Assembly (NCBI RefSeq): GCF_000730385.1
Contig: NZ_CP008849.1
Span: 3,224,001 to 3,288,000, forward strand
Source: Alteromonas australica
GTDB taxonomy: Bacteria > Pseudomonadota > Gammaproteobacteria > Enterobacterales > Alteromonadaceae
DNA length: 64,000 nucleotides
Direction of reading: 5' to 3'
Below the pieces are notes generated by a model. The model was not told where the DNA came from. It searched no databases and worked only from the letters and a program-made list of their open reading frames with translations. The position numbers and the translations under genes are program-made. Shown here one piece after another: positions 1 through 8,586 of this stretch. Within the stretch, counting starts at the first letter, position 1. Each line of letters opens with the position of its first letter.

Positions 1-636
1 TTGAGTCCTTTTGGTAAAAAGCTGGTAACAGAAATGAATAACATCGGGATCATGCTGGACATTTCCCATGTCTCCGACGATGCGTTTTATCAAGTGGTAG
101 ATATTACCAAGGTCCCCGTGATTGCGTCACACTCTTCTCTACGTAAATTTACGCCCGGCTTTGAACGCAACATGAACGACGACATGATTAAAGCCCTAGG
201 TGAGAATGGCGGGGTGATAATGATTAACTTTGGCTCTAGCTTCGTCAGCAAAGAAGCGGGTCAATGGCGTAAAGGTCTCACGGCGGCTCGCAAAGCACTT
301 ATCGCAAAGGAAGGTGAAGACAGTCCTAAGCTAGAAAACTTTGAAAAAAGTTACCGAGAAAAAGTCCCCTACCCGTATTCAACACTGGATGAAGTGCTAG
401 ATCATATTGATCATGTGGTAGAACTCATAGGTATTGAACATGTGGGGATTGGGTCTGACTATGACGGTGTGGGCGACTCTTTGCCAATTGGCTTAAAAGA
501 CGTGGCCAGTTTCCCTAATCTCGTGCAAGGCTTGCTTGACAGAGGCTATAGCCGCAAGGATATTGAGAAAATACTCAGTGGAAATCTACTACGAGTGTGG
601 GAACAGGTCGAGCAGTATGCGGCAACCCACGGGTAG
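1..636 (+). CDS. Membrane dipeptidase (peptidase M19), C-terminal part
   Basis: This is the C-terminal 211 residues of a peptidase family M19 (renal dipeptidase-like) zinc enzyme; the start lies left of the window. The reading frame is open from base 1. Family marks seen are MLDISHVSD near residues 18-26, VIASHSS near 40-46, and GIGSDYDGVG near 147-156. In M19 enzymes the two histidines bind the binuclear zinc site and the DYDG stretch lies near the active site (family knowledge). The enzymes split dipeptides, often with broad stereochemistry. The TTG at base 1 is very probably an internal Leu codon, since the family has roughly 150 more residues before this point. It converges on the cus operon. 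Confidence 0.9.
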   Translation: MSPFGKKLVTEMNNIGIMLDISHVSDDAFYQVVDITKVPVIASHSSLRKFTPGFERNMNDDMIKALGENGGVIMINFGSSFVSKEAGQWRKGLTAARKALIAKEGEDSPKLENFEKSYREKVPYPYSTLDEVLDHIDHVVELIGIEHVGIGSDYDGVGDSLPIGLKDVASFPNLVQGLLDRGYSRKDIEKILSGNLLRVWEQVEQYAATHG

Positions 637-670
637 GTATTTCAACTTTTTAAGTCATAAATGCTGATTA

Positions 671-709
671 AAAAAGGCGCTAATCCCTATTGGGTTATAG
701 CGCCTTTTT
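671..709. terminator. Bidirectional terminator between M19 gene and cusA
   Basis: An inverted repeat pairs GGCGCTA (676-682) with TAGCGCC (698-704). A second short helix, CCC/GGG, sits near the loop, and the stem is flanked by an A-run on the left and a T-run on the right. The shape allows intrinsic termination in both directions between two convergent genes. Confidence 0.85.
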
Positions 710-719
710 TGCATGAAGC

Positions 720-3700
720 CTATGACCGGCGAGCCCCTTCAACAAGGTAATAAACAACAGGAACAATGAAGAGTGTTACCAGTAAGGCGCTAATCATACC
801 GCCCACTAGCGGCGCAGCAATGCGTTGCATCACCTCAGCCCCAGTACCTGTTGCATAAAGCACGGGCAACAAACCCACTATAATTGACATTGCCGTCATC
901 ATTACTGGCCTAACCCGCCTGGACGCGGCGGTTAGAATACGCTGCTTGAGATGCTGCTTATCTGCCACTATAGGGATGGTTTCACCCTCTGTGGTTGGCG
1001 ACAGGTACACCAGCATGATGACAGCGGTTTCTACCGCGACGCCGGCCAGCGCGATAAAGCCCACGCTGACGGCGACCGAAAATTGAAAGTTCAGTAAATA
1101 AAGTAGCCATATCCCCCCTACCAGAGAAAGCGGTATTACACTTAACACAATGGCAATCTGGCTAACTTGTTTAAAACTTAAACCCAGTAATATAACAATA
1201 ATGATGAAGGTAATAGGGATCACCACCATCATTTTTTGTTTAGCGCGTTCTAAGTATTCAAACTGCCCGCTCCAGGTTAATGCATAGCCTGGAGGCAGAG
1301 TAATTTCACGTTCAATATAGGCTTTTGCACCCGTGACATAGCCGCCTAAATCTGGCGATTGTGTATCCACCAGTACCCATCCATTTAGGCGCGAATTTTC
1401 ACTTTTTATCGCCGCAGGTCCGTTTTCAATAGTTATCGTCGCCACCTCGGAAACCGGAATATGCAAGCCTGATTGCGTAATAATAGGAATATTACCCATG
1501 GCTTCTGGCTGGTGTCGATAAGCCTCTTCCAGACGCATGCTAATGGCATAGCGCTCTCGCCCTTCATAGGTTTCTCCTATTGCTACACCTCCCACGCCAA
1601 TGGATAGCACCTCATGGATATCTGCCACGTTAATGCCGTAACGCGCCGCCTTTTCTCGGTTAATATCGATATTCACATAGCGGCCCCCCACCACCCGCTC
1701 AAAATAGGCAGATTCAGTGTTAGGGAAGCGCGACATTAAGGCTTCTATTTGCTCCCCTATTTCTTCAATGCCTTGTAATTCAGGCCCTGAAATCTTAATG
1801 CCCACAGGGGTTTTAATGCCCGTAGCTAACATATCAATACGCGTTTTGATGGGCATCACCCAAGCATTCGTTACGCCGGGTAATTGAATACGCGCGTCTA
1901 GCGTTTCAACAATATCTTCCATGGTCATGCCATCTCGCCATTGTGACTTTGGCTTAAGCTCAATAAATGACTCCATCATGGTAAGCGGAGCAGGGTCTGT
2001 GGCTGTTTCGGCCCTTCCCACTTTACCAAATACCTGGGCAACTTCAGGGACAGTGGCAATAAGCTTATCGGTTTGCTGCAGTAATTCGCGCGCCTTGCCG
2101 ACGGAAATACCGGGGTCGGTACTCGGCATATACATTAAGCTTCCTTCGTTAAGCGTAGGCATAAATTCACTGCCCATTTTATTAAGGGGCCACACCACGG
2201 AAATCAGCAATACTAGCGCAATAAAAAGCGTTTTTTTGGGGTGGTTTAATACCTGTGTTAGCAATGGCAAGTAGGCTTTAAGCAAACCTCGGTGAACAGG
2301 ATTATGCGACTCACTGCGAATATGCCCTCTAACGAAGTACCCAGACAGCACTGGCACTAAGGTAATCGCTAGGGCGGCAGCAGCAGCCATTGCATAAGTT
2401 TTTGTGTAGGCCAAGGGCGAGAAAAGTCTCCCTTCTTGTGCTTCAAGGGCAAATATGGGCACAAAAGACACCGTAATAATAAGCAATGAGAAAAACAACG
2501 CTGGCCCCACTTCGCTGGCTGATGCGATGACGAGAGACCAGCGTTTTTCGTTGGTTAAAGGCGCGCCCTGGGTGCGTAATTCTTCCTGCTCAATGTGCTT
2601 GTGCAGGTTCTCCACCATGACAATAGCACCATCCACCATTGCACCAATCGCAATAGCAATGCCTCCAAGAGACATAATATTGGCATTCAGCCCCTGTAGT
2701 TTCATAAGGATGAAAGCGCAAAGTATGCCCACCGGCAACGAGATAATCGCCACCAGTGAGGAGCGTAGATGAAACAAAAAAACCATGCACACCACACCCA
2801 CCACAATGAGCTCTTCAATGAGCTTGCTCCACAGTGTATTTACGGCGTCACCAATAAGTGTAGAACGATCGTACACAGGTATAATACGCACGCCGTCTGG
2901 CAATCCGTCTGCCAAGGCTGCCAGTTTCTGTTTCACCCGGGTAATAGTGGCTTGGGCATTTTCGCCATAGCGCATAACAATAATGCCCCCCACCACTTCA
3001 CCTTTGCCGTTGAGTTCCGCAATACCGCGACGCAGGGTTGGGCTCTCTACCACAGTGGCCACATCGCCCACCGTAAGCGGAACCCCTTGGTGAGTCACCC
3101 CAAGGGGTAATTGCTTTATTGAGGCTATATCTTGCAAGTATCCTGTGGCTGTCACCATGTACTCTGCTTCTGCCAATTCAACAACCGAAGCCCCACTCTC
3201 CTGATTTCCTCTTTCAACGGCGCGCTTAATATGAGACAGCGGTATATTATAGGCGCGCAGTTTAGGCACCGATATTTGCAGCTGATACTGCTTTACCATT
3301 CCGCCTAAACTGGCCACCTCAGACACACCACTCACGCTTTGCAATTCATATTTTAAAAACCAATCTTGAATTGCTCGTAAATCGGCCAAACTGTGGGTAT
3401 TAGTTTCATCAAGTAACGCATAAAGGTATACCCAGCCTACCCCTGTGGCATCTGGCCCCAATGCAGGGCTAACCCCTTGTGGTAACTGGTCAGAAACCTG
3501 ATTTAAATATTCTAAAACCCGGCTACGCGCCCAATAGATATCCGTGTCTTCATCAAAAATGATGTAAACATAAGAATCTTGAAAAAATGAAAAACCTCGC
3601 ACCGTACGTGCACCGGGAACGGACATAAGCGCCGTGGTTAACGGATACGTAATTTGATCTTCAACGACCTGGGGAGACTGCCCCGGGTAACTGGTTTTTA

Positions 3701-3845
3701 CGATGACTTGCACATCCGACAAATCGGGGATGGCATCAATTGGCGTGTGCTTCACTGCATACAATCCACTCAATGTTAGTGTGACCGCTGCGAGTAGCAC
3801 CAATATTCTATGTTGAACAGACCAGCGAATTACAGCTTCAATCAT
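720..3845 (-). CDS. cusA: CusA-type heavy-metal RND efflux pump
   Basis: This 1041-residue inner-membrane proton antiporter is the pump of a CusCBA-like tripartite system that expels metal ions from periplasm and cytoplasm to the outside. It has the full HME-RND layout, with TM1 near residue 12-30, a large periplasmic loop, TM blocks near 335-540 and 870-1035, and the GVGWVYLYAL motif near 135. The three methionines that bind Cu(I)/Ag(I) in E. coli CusA (M573, M623, M672, recalled) fall at exactly the same numbers here, in YMPST, PLTMME and RIDML. This favours monovalent Cu/Ag over the divalent Czc type. The ATG overlaps the end of cusB by 8 bases, so the two are likely coupled in translation. 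Confidence 0.93.
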   Translation of the reverse strand: MIEAVIRWSVQHRILVLLAAVTLTLSGLYAVKHTPIDAIPDLSDVQVIVKTSYPGQSPQVVEDQITYPLTTALMSVPGARTVRGFSFFQDSYVYIIFDEDTDIYWARSRVLEYLNQVSDQLPQGVSPALGPDATGVGWVYLYALLDETNTHSLADLRAIQDWFLKYELQSVSGVSEVASLGGMVKQYQLQISVPKLRAYNIPLSHIKRAVERGNQESGASVVELAEAEYMVTATGYLQDIASIKQLPLGVTHQGVPLTVGDVATVVESPTLRRGIAELNGKGEVVGGIIVMRYGENAQATITRVKQKLAALADGLPDGVRIIPVYDRSTLIGDAVNTLWSKLIEELIVVGVVCMVFLFHLRSSLVAIISLPVGILCAFILMKLQGLNANIMSLGGIAIAIGAMVDGAIVMVENLHKHIEQEELRTQGAPLTNEKRWSLVIASASEVGPALFFSLLIITVSFVPIFALEAQEGRLFSPLAYTKTYAMAAAAALAITLVPVLSGYFVRGHIRSESHNPVHRGLLKAYLPLLTQVLNHPKKTLFIALVLLISVVWPLNKMGSEFMPTLNEGSLMYMPSTDPGISVGKARELLQQTDKLIATVPEVAQVFGKVGRAETATDPAPLTMMESFIELKPKSQWRDGMTMEDIVETLDARIQLPGVTNAWVMPIKTRIDMLATGIKTPVGIKISGPELQGIEEIGEQIEALMSRFPNTESAYFERVVGGRYVNIDINREKAARYGINVADIHEVLSIGVGGVAIGETYEGRERYAISMRLEEAYRHQPEAMGNIPIITQSGLHIPVSEVATITIENGPAAIKSENSRLNGWVLVDTQSPDLGGYVTGAKAYIEREITLPPGYALTWSGQFEYLERAKQKMMVVIPITFIIIVILLGLSFKQVSQIAIVLSVIPLSLVGGIWLLYLLNFQFSVAVSVGFIALAGVAVETAVIMLVYLSPTTEGETIPIVADKQHLKQRILTAASRRVRPVMMTAMSIIVGLLPVLYATGTGAEVMQRIAAPLVGGMISALLVTLFIVPVVYYLVEGARRS

Positions 3846-5370
3846 GATGCATTCCCTCTTTCATACTGTGCTGCATCTCTTTTTTCATACTGTGCTGCAT
3901 GGCTATCTTGCGAAGGGCTAAAATACGAAATTCATCCGCGGCAACAAAGGTAAATGCCACATCATCCCCCGGATGAAATTGCCCAAGGTCGATATGCGGC
4001 GATACCGTAAACTGCATGGTGGCAGCAGGGCGCTGCCACTTTTCAATCGCTTCTCGTGCAATGGTTATTTTCGCGCTATCCTCTGGATGCTCTGGAAAAT
4101 GGAGGGCGACAACCTTACCCGTTACACTGGCTTGATTTTGAGGCGCAGACATTCGTGTAAAGTCTGCATTTTTGGACGACTCTGAATCGATAAGAAATTG
4201 CGCCGAGACCACCACTTGGTCACCTGGCAGCAAACCTTCACGAATTTCCACATGGGTATTATCTCGTTGACCGACTTTCACCTCAACCGATTTAAACTTG
4301 CCCTCACCTTGACGCAGCACCACACGGTTTTGATTTTGGGTACGAATTAACGCAGAGATAGGCACTGCTATCACAGGTAATGCCTCGGTTTGCGTTTGAA
4401 TAGACACATCTACATACATATCAGGTTTCAAAACAGCCTGAGGATTATCGATATTGGCCCGTAATGAGAGTGTGCGGGTGGTGGGGTTTAATTCCGGATA
4501 GATGAAATCAATGTCACCTCGCCATTGTCGATTAGGGGCACCGTCGAAGGTCACGGTAATAGGCTGCCCCAACGCCACTTTTGCTATGTCTTTTTCAAAC
4601 ACATCTATCATCACCCATACAGATTCGATAGGCGCAATGCTAATCACTGCCGTACCTGGCTTCACAAAAAAGCCCTCGCGAATATTAAGATGCTCAACCA
4701 CGCCCGACTTGGGGGCATAAAAAGTGACACTCTGCGAGACGGTTTTTGACTTTTCCAAAGATTCGATGAAGCTGGGAGCAAGGTGATAGTTGGCTAATCG
4801 GTTTCGCCCTGCTTGGATTAACGATTCATTGCCCGATGCCAAGGCCACTAAAAACTCCTCTTGCACACTAACAAGCTTTGGAGAGTAAAGGGTGTATACA
4901 GGCTGGCCCTTTTTTACCGATTCGCCTTTCGCCTTGATATACAGGTTTTCTACCCAGCCTTCGACCCGTGGATGCATATGTGTTAGCGCATTCTCATTAA
5001 AGGTGACTCGCCCTACTGTTTCTATCTTGGGGTTTAAACGGCGTACTTGCACTGGCTGGGTTTTCACCCCCATATTATGCTGCACCTGCGGCGTAATCCA
5101 AACGCTGTTATCTTGCGACTTGGTCGCGTTGTCCTTCGCATAAACGGGCACCAGATCCATACCCATAGGGGACTTACCTGGTTTATCTCGGCGGTAGCTG
5201 CTGTCCATAGGTGCCACCCAATATAAAGGTTCATCGTCACGGCTCACTGAGTGATTTTGATGATCGTCATGTGACATCAGCTGTGAAGACAACTGTGACC
5301 AATTAAAAGCGATGGCGCCTAGACAAAACCCCATCACAAGAATGAAAAAGAAAGTAAAAAATGATTTCAT
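3838..5370 (-). CDS. cusB: CusB-type periplasmic adaptor fused to a CusF-like domain
   Basis: A 510-residue membrane fusion protein joining pump and outer-membrane channel. An N-terminal membrane anchor (residues 3-24) is followed by a His/Asp stretch and a heavy-metal-binding motif (YWVAPMD..., PMGMDLVPVY, about 50-77). The adaptor core follows (barrel-sandwich, beta-barrel, about 100-405), then a CusF-like fold (about 414-490) and a Met/His-rich tail ending GMHHD. CusF usually is a separate small chaperone. Aligned to E. coli CusF from memory, the ligand His36 is Arg, the capping Trp44 is Arg and Met47 is Ala; only Met49 is kept. The tail is made of near-identical 8-residue units. It lies 6 bases after cusC and overlaps cusA by 8. 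Confidence 0.9.
   Translation of the reverse strand: MKSFFTFFFILVMGFCLGAIAFNWSQLSSQLMSHDDHQNHSVSRDDEPLYWVAPMDSSYRRDKPGKSPMGMDLVPVYAKDNATKSQDNSVWITPQVQHNMGVKTQPVQVRRLNPKIETVGRVTFNENALTHMHPRVEGWVENLYIKAKGESVKKGQPVYTLYSPKLVSVQEEFLVALASGNESLIQAGRNRLANYHLAPSFIESLEKSKTVSQSVTFYAPKSGVVEHLNIREGFFVKPGTAVISIAPIESVWVMIDVFEKDIAKVALGQPITVTFDGAPNRQWRGDIDFIYPELNPTTRTLSLRANIDNPQAVLKPDMYVDVSIQTQTEALPVIAVPISALIRTQNQNRVVLRQGEGKFKSVEVKVGQRDNTHVEIREGLLPGDQVVVSAQFLIDSESSKNADFTRMSAPQNQASVTGKVVALHFPEHPEDSAKITIAREAIEKWQRPAATMQFTVSPHIDLGQFHPGDDVAFTFVAADEFRILALRKIAMQHSMKKEMQHSMKEGMHHD
3859..3900. repeat. 24-bp-period tandem repeat in the cusB tail
   Basis: An identical 18-base segment (beginning TTTCATACTG) occurs at 3859-3876 and 3883-3900, 24 bases apart. 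On the coding strand it gives two copies of MQHSMK inside 8-residue units (MQHSMKKE, MQHSMKEG). It is an in-frame tandem duplication that adds Met and His residues to the C-terminus of the adaptor. Confidence 0.85.
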
Positions 5371-5376
5371 GTTGGG

Positions 5377-6801
5377 CTATTCCTTAACATCAGCGCGGTG
5401 AGCTAACTGGCCATTTGAGGGTGATGAGTGTTGGCGTGACAATTGACTTGTGCGTGCTACCTGAGATACAGCGCTATACGAGTCTGGCAAGAGATAAAAC
5501 TGGCCGTGTTGGAAATACGTCGCCATCTCCGCGTTTATTTCATTGAGTTTTAGCTTGGCATCAATGGCTGCAATACCGGCAAGCAATACGTCTGCAATGT
5601 CTGCGGTGTCTTGTTCAAATCCTCGCAATGCGGTTTGTGCTAATGCTTCGGTGGTTGAAAGCATACGCTGGCGTATCAAATGGTGCCTTTTTACCGCAAA
5701 TACCAATTGGTTTCGCACCTTCGCAAATTCAGCGGATAAACGCTTTATTTCAAGTCGCCTATCAATAGCAGCAGCGGATAGCTTATACGCTGCACTTTTG
5801 GCTTGAGCACGATGCCGTGTGGGCGTAAGCGAGGGAAGATCTACCCGTACCCCAATAGACAAAAAGTCGGCACGGTCGTGGCCCATATCATCATGATGCC
5901 GATAGCCGTAACTCGCCTCAACTGTCCATTTTGGTTTGCTTTGTTCCGTAGCGAACGCCAAGTCTTGTTGCGCGAGCGTTTCGTCAACGCTAAGCGCTTT
6001 AACGTGTGGGTGCTTCGCTATTAAGCCAGTAACATCAATATTCTCTGTTCGGTTAAGCCACTCTGACGCCTGACTGACAAGCATATTGGTGTTTTGTTCG
6101 GGCCACTTCGGATAAGAAGTAAACGGTATATTGAGCCATTCGTGAAGACGTGCATACGCAGAAGCTCGACGCTGCTCAACCTGTGCTAATTCTTCTTCAA
6201 CTGCCACTAATTGGATCGATAAATCTAATACGCTTTGTTGACTGTCATCTTCACTGGCGCTGGCGAAAGAGGCTTCTTTGGCAGCAATCACTTGCTGCAT
6301 TTTCTCTATTTTCTGTGTCAAAAGCGACAGTCGCCGCTGGGCAAAAAAGCCGTCGTACCAGGCGATAGAAGTCTGACGAATAACCCGAGCGTTTCGCAGC
6401 GCTCTAAGAACAAACTCTTTATCCGCGGCCACGTCGAAACGCTTCGCTGCTATCACTTTACTCTCTCCTCTGGGAAGCGATTGCTGTACGCCAACTTTGA
6501 ATTGCGTCATTGCCTCTTGGGAGGCTGAAAAACTGTCTACAGGAACATTCTGAATAGACGTGGTCAACACCGGGTTATCCCACGTATCTGCAGCGTTACT
6601 TTCTTGGCGTAAACTCTGCTCTCTCGCTTGACTACCCTGCCGGTAAGGGTCGGAAGCGAGTGCAAGTTCCTGCACTTTTTCAAGGGACGGCACCTCATTT
6701 AGTGCCATTGGATCGGCATGACTGGCAAGGGCCACAAAGGCTAACATTGCCATATACCCATTCCCCCCTCGGTAAATGGGTCGAAGATGAAAACGATGCA
6801 T
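5377..6801 (-). CDS. cusC: CusC/TolC-family outer-membrane channel of the metal efflux system
   Basis: A 474-residue protein of the outer membrane efflux (TolC) family. It has a short signal-like N-terminus (hydrophobic stretch about residues 15-28), then two long alpha-helical repeats rich in Gln, Ala and Leu typical of TolC hairpins, including the PVLTTSIQNVP and LTPTRHRAQAKSAAYKLSAA regions. It would give the outer-membrane exit duct for the CusBA pump encoded just downstream. It lacks an obvious lipobox. The SD before the ATG at 6801 is weak (GGTG, 5 bases away). A strong inverted repeat lies just upstream, so this gene may have its own control apart from the small gene ahead of it. Confidence 0.85.
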   Translation of the reverse strand: MHRFHLRPIYRGGNGYMAMLAFVALASHADPMALNEVPSLEKVQELALASDPYRQGSQAREQSLRQESNAADTWDNPVLTTSIQNVPVDSFSASQEAMTQFKVGVQQSLPRGESKVIAAKRFDVAADKEFVLRALRNARVIRQTSIAWYDGFFAQRRLSLLTQKIEKMQQVIAAKEASFASASEDDSQQSVLDLSIQLVAVEEELAQVEQRRASAYARLHEWLNIPFTSYPKWPEQNTNMLVSQASEWLNRTENIDVTGLIAKHPHVKALSVDETLAQQDLAFATEQSKPKWTVEASYGYRHHDDMGHDRADFLSIGVRVDLPSLTPTRHRAQAKSAAYKLSAAAIDRRLEIKRLSAEFAKVRNQLVFAVKRHHLIRQRMLSTTEALAQTALRGFEQDTADIADVLLAGIAAIDAKLKLNEINAEMATYFQHGQFYLLPDSYSAVSQVARTSQLSRQHSSPSNGQLAHRADVKE

Positions 6802-6835
6802 ATATACACCAACTTAATCAGAAAAAATCAAAACA

Positions 6836-6857
6836 TTAGTAAGCACTTACTTACTAA
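6836..6857. promoter_or_regulatory. Inverted repeat upstream of cusC (possible operator)
   Basis: TTAGTAAG (6836-6843) and its perfect complement CTTACTAA (6850-6857) are separated by six bases (CACTTA). It lies in the 67-base gap between the stop of the small Cys-rich gene and the cusC start, in a spot suited to an operator. No T-run follows it on the cusC strand, so a terminator is less likely. No regulator gene is adjacent. Confidence 0.4.
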
Positions 6858-6868
6858 ATCAGCAAGAA

Positions 6869-7369
6869 TTAGACTAAGTTAGCGTGTTTGGGGGGTCTGA
6901 ATTGAGAGGACGTTGCGGCCACCGGCGTACCGGTAAGAAAGCCAAAATGCGTCGCGCTACTCAAGCTGACGTCGGGCAGCACTCGGGCGGGAATGTAGGC
7001 AATGGTTGAACCACAAAGACTCGGTGGGCACTGACAATCTTCACCACAGCAATCCGTGGAAATATTCCCGCTAGATGCATGAGAAGATGCACGACTGGTG
7101 TGGTTTGCCATCATTGGCTCATGCACCTGCTCAGACGTCACCTTGCTCTTTTTCATGGTACTGGCCTGCATCGACACAGGATCGCAATGCCCATTACTGT
7201 TCGCACTTTCACTTAACCCAGTGGACGTTTTAGTGCCAGTGAGTGCCATATTGGAAGACGCATGTGTGCGCTGCGGCAGAGACTGCCCCAGTATCAGTAT
7301 AACCAGTATGAAAGTCACCCCCCATAGCCCGTGGCTATTTGGGGTGACTCGCTGAGTTAAAGTGTGCAC
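6869..7369 (-). CDS. Small exported Cys/His/Met-rich protein heading the cus operon
   Basis: A 166-residue protein with an N-terminal hydrophobic segment (about residues 15-30, IILGQ-like end, then THASS) that could be a signal peptide or anchor. The middle is rich in Met, His and Ser, followed by a dense cysteine cluster (CCGEDCQCPPSLCGS, about 107-121). Such proteins at the head of copper-efflux operons in this group are often labelled CopL-like metal-binding regulators, and the Cys cluster fits that. I would not claim a precise family. The start is a GTG at 7369 with GGAG four bases upstream. Transcribed in the same direction as cusCBA, it is probably a metal-binding or sensing partner. 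Confidence 0.7.
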   Translation of the reverse strand: MHTLTQRVTPNSHGLWGVTFILVILILGQSLPQRTHASSNMALTGTKTSTGLSESANSNGHCDPVSMQASTMKKSKVTSEQVHEPMMANHTSRASSHASSGNISTDCCGEDCQCPPSLCGSTIAYIPARVLPDVSLSSATHFGFLTGTPVAATSSQFRPPKHANLV

Positions 7370-7389
7370 ACAACTCCAATAAAATGAAT

Positions 7390-7401
7390 GAATACGTATT
7401 C
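7390..7401. promoter_or_regulatory. 12-bp perfect palindrome upstream of the Cys-rich gene
   Basis: GAATACGTATTC is a perfect palindrome 21 bases upstream of the GTG start at 7369 and about 20 bases from the stop of the next gene. Its position suits an operator for the metal-efflux operon. A match to a known metal-regulator box could not be tested. Confidence 0.3.
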
Positions 7402-7419
7402 GAGGTGGGCTATTTTACC

Positions 7420-8454
7420 CTAAAATTGTTGGGCGTAAACCCGCAACATCATCGCCATATTATCAAACAACGGGTTTGCTTTAGGAATAGCACAAGGCTC
7501 TCTCTCATCTACCCTATTAGCATTAAACTTCATTTGATGAAGTAAGGGCGTATTTACCACTAAATCTGCATGGCATAAATCGTAGGATTTATCGATGACG
7601 AAGAACGTATTTGGCCCCTTGCTGTTTTCCATGACAGACTCAACACCATGAATAGGCGTCGTCGCATCTGCTTGAGAATGGGCTGCAAACAACGGCACTT
7701 CAATTTGCTTACCTTGCTCAAACTGATCTCGCACTTGGTTAATGATGTCCATAAGCTCTAGGCCAGCAAACCCAGCTACATGTGGGTATTTGTATGGATT
7801 CGGCCCGTGGGTAACATAATTTCCGTCTATAATTTTGGCTACCCATTTAATGCCCCAAATACGGGACATACTCTCAGCATTTTCAGACAACGCCAGTGCG
7901 CCGGAAAATAGCATCAAGCCATCCACGCCTGTGTCAGTATCTAAATAGTGTTCAACCGCCAAGGCACCGCCGGTAGAAAAGCCACCTACAATGACAGTGT
8001 CAGCGACACTGTTAGCAAGATTAAGCACGTCGTCGATATGGGCTTGCCAACGCTCGGCCAAATCGCTGTCAGACATATCATCGCTCGCATCACGCAAACC
8101 ATGGCCGGGGAGCAAAGGAACCAGTACGTCAAAACCTTCATCGTAAAGGATGTTGGCTATTTCACGCATGAAAAACGGAGAGTCGCTTAACCCGTGAATC
8201 AATACCGCCACCTTCTTGCTTGGCGTATCATGCTGTAAAACAAAAGGCGCATTCCCTTCACTTCTCAGTACTGCAGAACACACACTTTTACGGTTTAAAC
8301 GGGTATTTTTACACGGCTGAGTGACACCCCACTCCTGCTTATACATTGCAGAGAACTCATCTAGAACCTGACTTGATGCTGCAATACACAAGGACGAAAA
8401 TAGCATGAGGGTGGTGGCAACCACCACGTTATACGTTGCAAGCCTTTTGCGCAC
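7420..8454 (-). CDS. Secreted alpha/beta hydrolase (S33/monoacylglycerol lipase-like)
   Basis: A serine hydrolase of the alpha/beta fold. Seen: oxyanion-loop motif VAVLIHGLSDSP, the LPGHG motif, and the nucleophile elbow GFSTGG (Ser160 by this numbering). An Asp and a His typical of the triad probably follow in the AAHSQADATTP and YDLCHADLV regions. The true start is probably the GTG at 8454. AGGAG lies 7 bases ahead, and the product then begins MRKRLATYN followed by a hydrophobic stretch and AASS, a standard signal peptide. An upstream GTG at 8484 would add ten residues with a poor SD. The substrate is unknown; a lipid or short ester is likely from the family. Confidence 0.8.
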   Translation of the reverse strand: MRKRLATYNVVVATTLMLFSSLCIAASSQVLDEFSAMYKQEWGVTQPCKNTRLNRKSVCSAVLRSEGNAPFVLQHDTPSKKVAVLIHGLSDSPFFMREIANILYDEGFDVLVPLLPGHGLRDASDDMSDSDLAERWQAHIDDVLNLANSVADTVIVGGFSTGGALAVEHYLDTDTGVDGLMLFSGALALSENAESMSRIWGIKWVAKIIDGNYVTHGPNPYKYPHVAGFAGLELMDIINQVRDQFEQGKQIEVPLFAAHSQADATTPIHGVESVMENSKGPNTFFVIDKSYDLCHADLVVNTPLLHQMKFNANRVDEREPCAIPKANPLFDNMAMMLRVYAQQF

Positions 8455-8532
8455 GAACGCTCTCCTAAACATAGTTGTTTGCACTCACCTATTACCACTT
8501 ACCAACAAGTGTACCAATGAGCTTAAATGAAT

Positions 8533-8554
8533 AAGGCCATGTTACCATGGCCTT
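8533..8554. terminator. Hairpin between hydrolase and peroxiredoxin genes
   Basis: AAGGCCATG (8533-8541) pairs perfectly with CATGGCCTT (8546-8554) around a 4-base loop. It is placed as a terminator for the leftward peroxiredoxin gene, but the base run after the stem on that strand is not a clean T-tract, so it may be a weak terminator. Confidence 0.5.
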
Positions 8555-8586
8555 CATTGGATGATTAACAACGAGAAAGTAAAAAT

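Noticed and set aside
1921..3110. Several rightward open frames of 60-120 codons inside cusA
   Set aside because: They are antisense shadows of a strongly supported RND pump gene.
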